This document shows positions 55,504 through 64,000 of a stretch of DNA of 64,000 nucleotides, piece after piece. Each line of letters begins with the position of its first letter. The stretch's first letter is position 1. The position numbers were made by a program, and so were the translations under genes. This DNA is from Eurosta solidaginis. Taxonomy: Eukaryota; Arthropoda; Insecta; Diptera; Tephritidae. A model generated the notes under the pieces. It had not been told where the DNA came from. It ran no database searches and saw only the letters and a list, made by a program, of their open reading frames with translations. Location: assembly GCF_040869045.1 (NCBI RefSeq), contig NC_090321.1, positions 30,811,426 through 30,875,425 on the forward strand, given 5' to 3'.

Positions 55504-58500
55504 TTATTTTTTTGAGTGTTGAGATTTGTGGTCATTATACTGTATGAGCGTAATACTGGGTTGATAGTAGAAAGGCACGCCCAAACTATTATCATCGTTT
55601 AATAAAAGATGTTGGATGTCGTCTTTACTGTCAATCCACTTCCCAACTATTTCGGCAAGTTTTGGGTCATAAGCTTCAGATATTTCCTGAATTGGAATTT
55701 GTAATTCGGCTTTGATTGAATTTGAAGGCGCTTGAGGGTATGGGATTTCCTCTGAAATTTGTGAAGGCCCCGAAGCCGATAACGGATACCGATATGGTAT
55801 AGTATAGACGTTTAGGGTTGGTGATTTTGCGTGAGCTGGAGCAGGAGCCAAGTAAATGTTGAGGCTCGAAATTGACGTTTTCTGATGCGCTGACTGTTTT
55901 GGCTGGTGAGGATATAAAGCTGGAGATGTGTCTGAACTTTGTTGACTTTGAGCGCTTTTAGCATAAGAAATGGAATCTTTAACCAGTGTTGGGTAAGAAT
56001 TACCTTTAGAATATATTTCCTCACTGGGTGAAGAAATTCTCGCTTGAGTAGAATTAGGCGCTATGTATTGATTCGTTGATGGATAAGCATCTGTTGGCTG
56101 AATAATTTCTTGACTTGGGCTTACGTAATCCGAAGCCACCTCTGGTGCTGTGTACGTTTCTTGACGGGATGTATCTTTTGATTTAGATGCGGTTTCCTTT
56201 GGTGTGTAGCTCACAGGATCAGATGCAACTGGCGCTGCGTTCAAGTAGGAATCCTCAGAAATTGGATTCGCGTAGACAGTTGCATTTGTGTCGACGCGTG
56301 AATAGTTGACAGGAGATATGTTATGACCTTCGGTATTCGATTGTGTGGCAACAGAAATGGTTGGTAAATGCTCTGGGGCCTTGTGAGGAACATGATACGA
56401 TTGTACGGATCCTTCTTCCAGACAAGCAGACGGTGCACTGACCTCTTCCGCGGTTGGATAAGCATTAACGACTGGATCTGGAACAGAATTGCCATAGTGG
56501 GCTTGCGTGATTTCTGCAGCCTTCTCTTGATAATCGTTAGAATTCGGATTTTGAAGATTGTAATTACCTTCATTTGGCTGGCTCAAATTTTCGTATTTAG
56601 CAGGTGCGGGGTGAACAGTTTCTTGATATTCTTTTTCCACTGGCTTTGAATATGGAGTTTCTACCACTTGATAAGAGCTTGCAGTTGATTGCAAAGGTTG
56701 CCTTGAAGTTTGCAAGTTTCCGTAATGACCTGGTTCGGATGGGACGACGCCTTGATAATTATTGGGATTCTGTAATGGATGCGATGAATTTGTTTGATAG
56801 AACTCCGAAGGTGTGCTAGAAGCATAATGTGAAGGCTTCGAAATTGCATAATGGGTCTCATTAGGTAAGAAAGCGCCCCTTAAATCGTCCGAACTTAATG
56901 TTGGATACACAGTCTCGGGCAGTTCATATGATAGACTTACATTCGATGGATATGATTTTTCTTGATTTGTAGGCTGCGAGTTTTCATTGTGAGCTGGCTC
57001 GGGTTGAACTGGTGTTTGATATTTCGTTTCGTACGAACTTTGTCCTGAATGAGTATTCTTCTCCGTATAAGATTCAATACCAGCTGCCGAATATTGGTTT
57101 GAGATTTGAGAATTTTGGTAATCGAATGGCTCGGCTATTTCTGCTTCTTGGTAATCGCTTGAATGTGGAATACCAGCTTGATAGGAATTAGTAGAAGGAG
57201 ACGAAACGTTTGGCAAAGGCAGTGAATTTTCGTAATGAGTTGGTGTGGGTTGGACTGCACCTTCGTTGGAATATGGCGCTGGTTCTGGAGTATCTATTTG
57301 ATAAAAACTGGAAGGAGTAGGGGAAACTTGGGTTGAAATGTGCGAGTTTCCATAATGAGAATTTTCTTCACTCAAATGCCGGGAACTGTCGTAATGGGTT
57401 GACTCGGAAGGGGCTGCTGTTTTATAATCGTTTGAGTAAGGCCCGGATTGTGAATTCGCAGCATGGTAAGAAGCTGCTTTGTCTTGATTGGTAGTTTGTG
57501 AATTTTCATTATACCCTGACGCGGAATCAGCTCTTCCTTGATAAGTATTGGAATACGATCCAGTTTGAGGATTATTAGCATGATGGACACCATTAGATGA
57601 CGGAACGTAATTCGAAGTCTGCGCATTTTCATAGTGTGAAGGAGTTGTCTGCTGTTGTCCGTGATAGTGCAGAGATGATAGTGCTGGATGTATATTCTCT
57701 GCGTTATACGAATTTCCAGCTGATGATGAAATCTGACTTGAAGGATGCGGATATGAAGTTGGAGCTGTTTCGGAGATTTCAGGAGCTACATATACCGGAA
57801 GTGTATCGGGAGAAGGAGATGCAGTGGTAGCATAAGAAACAGAAGCTTGGTCTGATGATGGATAACTGGATGCCGGAGGCACTACTGCTGGTGTAATATG
57901 AGCTGAGGCAACGTAAGTGCTTTGTTGAGATTGTGAGCTAGGAGCATGATATACGTTGGGGCTTTGTTGAGGATTGTCATTCGATGGTGCATAAGTGCTG
58001 GACTGGCTTACAGGAACCTTGTAGAGATGCGTTGGTACATATGGCAATGGACTCTCAGTAGGAGTTGCATAAATCGGATGTGTAGGAGCTGCATCTGCTG
58101 AACCGTGCTGTGTAGGATCAAATGCGTATGACACATGTGACGAATCAGTTAATGATATTGGCAAAGAGGTGTGATATGACAATTTCTCCACCGGTGGCAA
58201 ACCTTGGCTTGAGCTTGCATAAGTTAGGTGATGCGTTTTTGAGCTAGATAATTGGTATGATGTTGCCGGTGCTGATTTAGGTTCACTTTCTTTCTTTTCC
58301 GGCAACAAGGAGGAATATGCTGCTAATGTATATTTATCTGATGATGTAGCGGATGCCAGTAATGTTTGGGTATATCTGGCTGTGTTTGGAGCATGTCCAT
58401 TAGTTGAGGGGACCTGTTTGCTGTGTACTGAATGCGCAGATTCCGATTTAGATCCATTATATGAGGTGGGCTCGGAACTAGGTGGTGGTACTGCGTAAGC

Positions 58501-59032
58501 TCCATGGTAGCTTTCACTTGACTCCGATGTTGAAACGCATGGAGCATTACTGGTAATTATCCATTCTGTAAGACGAGACACAATTTTAAGGTATAAGAGA
58601 AGTCGCGTGATACAAACTATTTGAAGTGACTTACGTTTTTTCGTTACACAAATCAGCTGATTCACTAAGCAGGCATTAGGTAGCGTACTCGCAGGTCCTT
58701 CCGGTATTTGTTGCGCACACACAGGCTTATAAATAGCTGGACATATAATTCCGGCACAGTTGGAGAAACACTCCTCGAGTGCTATCCTAGTGGGCCCTGT
58801 AGTATTAATGGATTGTTAAAAGTTTCCCATGCACACAATATTTATACTCACTTGATTGTCCAGCAAAGAGCCTTTGGTAACTGTAAACATTAAGCTTACA
58901 TTCATTCTCGAAGTAAATAAGTTCATAATCGGATTTCGCACAAACTGGCTGACCACCACTAGGGCACAGTGGTATGCTAAGATCACAATTAGTGGTGGAA
59001 ATAAATAAACCAAATAAAAGTATTAGCCACAT
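55504..59032 (-). CDS. Gene 3: secreted Kazal-like protein with Tyr/Pro/Ser-rich tail, paralogue of gene 1
   Basis: Exons 59032-58852, 58796-58635 and 58565-55504 on the minus strand (introns 55 and 69 bp, GT-AG, phase 1) encode 1134 residues. The signal peptide is MWLILLFGLFISTTNC. The next part aligns with gene 1 without any gap over 124 residues: PVCA at 29-32 and 85-88, FENEC at 41-45, PNACLV at 100-105, and cysteines at 23, 31, 45, 70, 74, 79, 87, 103, 110 and 124. Exon lengths 181 and 162 nt are also identical. The tail differs: it is built of loose 30-40-residue repeats with HYENSQ, SYQ and PYSN words. It ends VPFYYQPSITLIQYND, the counterpart of the gene 1 end. A secreted structural or matrix protein is likely. 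Inhibitor activity is uncertain, since Ala stands where P1 would be. No named homologue recognised. Confidence 0.9.
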
Positions 59033-59098
59033 TTTTTCAACAACTTGGTTACAGTTATAAGAATCGAAGTGTTATAATGTCAATTTGAAGGCCGAATG

Positions 59099-59107
59099 CC
59101 TTATATA
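59099..59107 (-). promoter_or_regulatory. TATA box of gene 3
   Basis: TATATAAGG on the minus strand, 67-75 bp upstream of the start codon. Confidence 0.65.
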
Positions 59108-59784
59108 CTCTAAAACCTTTAACGCAATGATCACTGCGGATGACGTACCAATTAAACTTTTTCATGTCACAACATTTTTATCTTCCTATGTGCTTTTGGT
59201 GCAATGAAGGAATTGGTTTAACTAATGACCATTACAACAAAGTTTGGTCCCAACTAGCTATGTATGTCGCTCAAGAACAAAAGTTTAGACGCTTATCAGT
59301 GCAGCTCATATTTTGACGGTCTTTAGCTTTAGCGGTACGTGCTTCTTTGACACTCGATAATTGCTTACTTGCTTTTAAGCTTCATTTGCAGAAGTTATGG
59401 TTCACTAAAAGAGTGTCTCGCTTCGCTGCCAATTGCGAAAGACGGTGTCAAATTAAAACACCAACAACAATGTCTTTGACATTGCAAATTTCATAATAAG
59501 TTTCATTAATTTAAATTGCTATTAAGCGGTTTAAGATTACACGCTGGCTTGTGACTCGGGTTGCATTGCCAAGATTTGTGCTAAATTGTTTATTAATTGT
59601 TTAATCATTAAGAATTATGTGTACAATTTCTCATTGGATAATGAACTTGGCTGTACAGATCTTCCAAAGGCAGTTGTGGTCATACTAGTGGAACGCGTTC
59701 AAGAAGCGCACCCGGTCTCATCTTGATGCGTTTTCTCCTAGAACCAAATTTTTTTTGATTGTACCACTTAATGTGCTACTACTA
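59108..59784. other. Upstream region of gene 3; no gene
   Basis: Non-coding; probable regulatory region of gene 3. No specific site can be named. Confidence 0.4.
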
Positions 59785-61078
59785 AAAGACACTAGAAGCC
59801 ATTCTGCTTCCCTACTTTAATGCAAATTTGCAATTAGCCAATCATCAGCATGGCTTCCGAGAATTAAATAGCACTACCACCGTGCTAAATGCCATTAGCA
59901 TTCAGATAAATTACGGACTAAATCAAAACCCCCACAATAGGACAGTACTCGTTGCGTTAGACCTATCCAAAGCTTTTGATACGGTTAACCATGGCACGTT
60001 ACTGCAAGACCTGGAAGGTTCTTCCCTTCCTCCAATTCTCAATAGGTTGGCCGCAAACTATCTGTCTGGTCATCCAAACCAAGATGAATTAAACAAAGGG
60101 TGCCACAGGGCGGTGTCCTATCCCCACGATTGTTTAGTTTCTACATATCAAAGCTACCTTCACCACCAGAAGGAGTCGCTATCGTTTCCTACGCCGATGA
60201 CTGCACATTAATGGCCACAGGTGCAGGCCCACATATAGATGAGCTTTGTAACAAAATAAACATCTCCCTGACTTCTCCAGATTCTTCGCCTCACGAAACC
60301 TGACATTGTCACCGACCAAATCATCGGCGACCTTATTTACAAAATGGACGCACCAAGGGTCGACCATTTTGAACATCCACGTCAATGGCACAGCGCTACC
60401 GACTGTCTTACAATCTAAAATAATGGGTGTGACGTTCGATCAGGATATACATTTTGGAGAGCATGCAGCCGCAATTGTATAAATTGATAAAGAAACGCTC
60501 ATTACTACTTACAAAGCAATTGACCGGCCGATTGCATGCTACGCAGCACCGATATGGTCGCCAAGCCTAAAGGTTACTCACTGGAAGAAAATACAGGCCT
60601 TCCAAAATACTGCCATCAGAACCGCTACGGGCTGTCTTCTTATGTCCCCAGAACACCATCTACATAATGAGGCGAGAGTACTCTCCATTAGGGAGAGAAC
60701 TGAAATGCTAACCAAAGAGTTTCTGTTGAATGCCCAGAAACTGGGCATACTAACAGATATCTGATTAATGAGTCTACACCGCCAAGGGGCTTAAGGGGTC
60801 ATGTCCATAAGCATTATGAGGAAATACCTCCACCTGAGAACACAGCCGTATAAAGCAAAAAAGCACAAGCAGGTCCTCAGAGATATCCACAGGCAGACGT
60901 CGGACCTCTATGCCGGGAATTGCCTGGCGAATGTAGTACTTAAAGAAAAATGCCCAGAACTAGCTGAGGAGGAACGCACTCTCCCTAGGGAAACGTGCAT
61001 CACTCTAGCTCAACTTCGATCTGGGTATTTTAACAGGTTAAACTCTTACCTATACAGAATCAACCCCGCATACAAAAT
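59785..61078 (+). mobile_element. Jockey-like LINE copy, truncated at both ends
   Basis: It is the same family as 26.1-28.8 kb. The frames read KTLEAILLPYFNANLQLANH, HGFRELNSTTTVLNAISIQI and RTVLVALDLSKAFDTVNHG, continuous here where the other copy has an LTR piece. After a frameshift come PQGGVLSPRLFSFYISKL and VSYADDCTLMATG. A deletion of about 50 bp lies near 60480. The C-terminal part runs to RLNSYLYRINPAYKM, then the text switches abruptly to another LINE. The usual tail is absent. Confidence 0.85.
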
Positions 61079-61870
61079 GCCGTTAGCAAAGCAGTAGAAA
61101 CACTGGAAGAGAATAGCTTAAGCTACAGCCGCGTTAACTTTATATTGACAGTCAAGCAGCAATTAAGGCAATGATCTCGCATAGCCAGCATCTAAATGCG
61201 TGTTAGAGTGTAAGCAGTCTCTGGAGAGAATCGGGACAGGGAGAAGCATACATCTATATTGGGCATATGGAAATAGATGGGAATGAAAAAGTAGATGAAC
61301 TAGCTAAAAAGGGCGCATCCCTGTAAGCTTGCTCCGTAGACATTCCAGTTAGACTGGGCGATATTAAGTGAAGGTGAGAGATGCACATGATCGACCAAGA
61401 GCGAAAGACGTGGGTTCAAGGGCGGGCCTGTAAAGTGTCGAAGTTTATGTGTAGGTCTTACAACCTTAGACTAACTAAGTTGCTTCTATCATTAAAAAGA
61501 GAGGACTGTATAGTCATAAAAAGTATTCTGACTGGACAGTGCCTTCTGACCTCACATACCTTTAAATTAGGCGAGGTCAGTAATAGCAGATATAAGAAGT
61601 GCGGGTTGGAGGAGAAAACGATCGAGCACGTTCTGTGCTCGTACCCTGCTCTTGCCATGGTAAGACTCCAGCTATTAGGGGTCCTATATAGCGGTCAGAT
61701 CTAGAAGCAGCAAGTGGCTTAAGTCCTAGAAAGCTTCTAGTATTTGCCAAGAGGACGGAGGTTTTTTATAAGATATGTCCTGGTTTTTGATAGGGGTTTT
61801 TAATTTTGTCATTAAAGCTAACTTCTGGTAACACTACGGACTCATTCTGTCTATGTGGGATCCTCATGGA
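61079..61870 (+). pseudogene. Second LINE relic fused to the jockey-like copy: RNase H and C-terminus
   Basis: After the junction the frames read a decayed IDSQAAIKAMISHSQHLNA near 61150 and IYIGHMEIDGNEKVDELAKK near 61255 (RNase H end, WVPGHxxxxGNExADELAK). They continue CKVSKFMCRSYNLRLTKLLL near 61435, ILTGQCLLTSHTFKLGEV near 61530 and KCGLEEKTIEHVLCSYPALA near 61600. The last is also seen on the minus strand at 21.7 kb. Stops are present. Confidence 0.7.
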
Positions 61871-61989
61871 CAGGCCTGTTCAAACTAACCTACTACTAAG
61901 GACATGCCTTAAGGCAAATTGACATAATTGCTTTGTTTGCGTTGCTTCGCTTTGACAATCGTCATATGGTAACAATGTAACGCCTTGCT

Positions 61990-62202
61990 GCTTCACTGAG
62001 AATCTTTTCAAAGCAGAAATACACTCCGAGCGCTTGCCAAAACACTGCTGAGGGGCGACCGCGCTTAGAAAAACTGTCTTCTATTTAAAAAAAAAAAAAA
62101 AACATTTTTTAATTTTGATGTTGCATTTCGCGGGGCGTGAACTCAGCAGCTTCGGTATGGTAGGCGGAGTACACTACCACCACACCACGGCGCCCGCCTT
62201 TA
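61990..62202 (-). mobile_element. tRNA-derived SINE, copy 4
   Basis: Read on the minus strand, the head GTGGTGGTAGTGTACTCCGCC leads to CTGCTGAGTTCACGCCCCG, a decayed B-box, then GCAACATCAAAATTAAAAAA. The body has GCGCGGTCGCCCCTCAGCAG and the CACTCCGAGCGCTTGCC words. A run of A on the plus strand interrupts it near 62085. Confidence 0.65.
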
Positions 62203-62785
62203 CCACGGGAATATTCTAATAAGAAGGGGCAGTGATCTGAGGGTGCCCGTAAAGTACTATCCTAACAATAACTACATCATCGCCGATAGAACCCTACTAT
62301 CCTTTCTGCATGTCTTCCTCCAATAAGGCAGTGCGTAGTTCTAATTCCAATATGATAGAAATTTAAATCCCCACTTATTGTGTAGGCATGACAAGATTCC
62401 TTTAGGTTCCAATTTGGCCAGGTTTGCTTAGATATCAAAACCCTTAACGTTTTCAGCCATCCTTCGCTCACTTCACGGTAGATATACTATTTCAGCCTTA
62501 GCTTGCTTGCATAAATCTAAAGCGTTTTTGTCAGGAAAAATCTCTTTGGTAGCGCTCTGCCAAGAAAGTTTCTTTGCAATATAATTACGTTACATTTTCC
62601 TGTGTCTTGAGTCCACAAGTTTTTTTCGAGCCATCTCTTGAATAAATCGGTAAGAGTTTAGTGTAAGTTCAGAATTTGAGGTAGTACCGCTCCCTCACCC
62701 TCTCCTCACATGACAATCTTGAGGTCACAAGAGTCTCGCCTGCTAAATATTTATATGATAAATTCATGTGTGGAGCATGATTTCC
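62203..62785. other. No feature recognised
   Basis: Non-coding sequence, possibly LINE debris, with no readable motif. Confidence 0.4.
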
Positions 62786-63222
62786 GAGTAGGTGGGGTTA
62801 AAATTGGGTTGTGCAAGCTCTGAAGCTATAAAAATTTCTATTGCGTCTATCAACAGCAAAGCACCGATGTGATTCCACCCCCTAATGCTGGGTATGTGCA
62901 CCATAAAGTTGCTGTTCGCAACTGTTGTGGCCACACAACGGTCTGTGCTACGATGAAGACAGCTACAGCTACAATTGTTTAGTATGATGAACGATTCCCA
63001 TAAATGTAAGGCCGACGATGTCTCTGCTCTATACCAAACTAGATATAAGGGCAGAATGTCAATCATGATCTTATGAGCTTCGCATAGTGTTGTTCTTAGA
63101 GCACCGTCTATGCTGATCATGCTAGATCTGTGAACTTTTCTAAACAAAATTAGGCGTAACGCAATGCCTAAAGCAGTAAACATGGGTAGATAAGCAATAT
63201 GGCTTGAAAAAACCAGAGACAC
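62786..63222 (-). pseudogene. R1-type LINE relic (RT thumb) next to a SINE-like fragment
   Basis: The minus-strand frame of 152 codons contains DGALRTTLCEAHKIMIDILP. This fits the thumb motif GAMRTTPxxAxxVxxxxxPL that follows the catalytic domain in R1/jockey elements, then LVWYRAETSSALHLWE. The left 60 bp (GGTTAAAATTGGGTTGTGCA, GCTCTGAAGCTATAAA) match the SINE-like family of 5.2 and 12.5 kb, so the long open frame runs across two unrelated pieces. Confidence 0.5.
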
Positions 63223-64000
63223 GTAATTTTTAGACGAATAACTTTATAATCAGGTTTACGTAAATAATCTAATAGCAGAACTTAAATTTGGTTTATTGAT
63301 GTATTTTGAAACGATGTTCCGTAATACCTTGCCAAATTTGGTTTGATTATGCATGAAGCCGTATCGAAATTCCATTTAATTACTCCTTTTTTCATTTCCA
63401 TGCGAAGTAGGTTCATATTTTTTTTTGAAGTCAAGATAAATCAACTTCTTTCATGGTAGAAGTAGATCAAGCTCTGCAAGCTGTAATGACTTGTACTTCC
63501 ACTCGAAATCGAAGAACAAAAACGTGCCTACAATTAGCTGAATACTCTTTTATAAATTCGTGATATGATTTGATCTTATGGTGATTCAGAATGTTGCTTA
63601 TAACGAGCCAACCCAATTGGGCTATCCTGACTTAAATATATCTATCATGGACATTTTAACTTAAAGAGGAATGAAACTTGTCACTAAAGCATAATACTTA
63701 TTGTTTAACAAAAAATATATATCCGTTCATACATGCATTCAAATATGTCACGCATTATTTACTAAATCACGTGAAACTCTCAAAAAGCCAACTTTAAGCA
63801 ATGATAAAAATAGTCTTTGTTATTTTTAGTTCTAGTAAAATATTTAATTAAAATTTTCACCTTCACTTAAACCCTGATCAAAATCAATCAGCAGCAATTT
63901 ACTCTTCCTCATGTCTGTCTGTCACTCAGCATTTAAAAACATCACGCATCACATCAGATGCACATCACATGACATTCTCATTGTCAACAGTCACCTTTAC
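63223..64000. other. No feature recognised
   Basis: AT-rich non-coding sequence to the window end. Confidence 0.45.

Overview
The window looks like a repeat-rich piece of a higher-fly genome, most likely a tephritid fruit fly (Diptera). The grounds are short introns with insect-type splice sites, TATA-driven genes for secreted low-complexity proteins, and a dense load of decayed non-LTR retrotransposons, SINE-like elements with (CAA)n-type tails, a Helitron, a hAT element and long AT-rich satellites. The family assignment is an inference from remembered repeat types; no search was run. Nothing here looks bacterial.

Layout. 1-24.8 kb holds essentially only repeats: a possible foldback-type element (about 0.7-3.2 kb), LINE and SINE relics, a MITE next to a Helitron helicase relic (7.7-9.2 kb), another LINE 3' end (10-10.9 kb), three head-to-tail copies of one interspersed repeat family (13.5-20.2 kb, the last carrying an 18-copy 128-bp minisatellite), then LINE relics and two tRNA-derived SINEs. 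At 24.83-25.55 kb lie two exons of a plus-strand gene whose product starts with a myristoylation-type MGN sequence; it probably continues outside what I can recognise. A 2.7-kb jockey-like LINE follows, broken by an LTR fragment.

The core of the window is 31-59 kb: three minus-strand genes for large secreted proteins rich in Tyr, Ser, Ala and Pro. Gene 1 (30978-35765, 3 exons, 1317 aa) and gene 3 (55504-59032, 3 exons, 1134 aa) are paralogues. Their first two exons are the same length (181 and 162 nt), and ten cysteines sit at identical positions (23 to 124), forming a partial and then a complete Kazal-like domain. Each is followed by a giant disordered Tyr-rich tail that ends in a shared YYQP motif. 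Gene 2 (40004-46435, one exon, 2143 aa) lacks the Kazal part and contains 23 uninterrupted 61-residue repeats. All three have a TATA box about 90-100 bp upstream of the start codon. I read this as a lineage-specific cluster of structural secreted proteins, with Tyr as a plausible cross-linking residue. Eggshell, glue, cuticle or seminal protein are all possible; I cannot decide the tissue.

Between and after these genes lie further transposon relics: a ZMYM1-like hAT transposase relic with an RTE-clade LINE nested next to it (47-51.5 kb), a clean MITE with 37-bp perfect inverted ends (52.8-53.2 kb), and LINE fragments to 63.2 kb. No tRNA, rRNA or CRISPR was seen.
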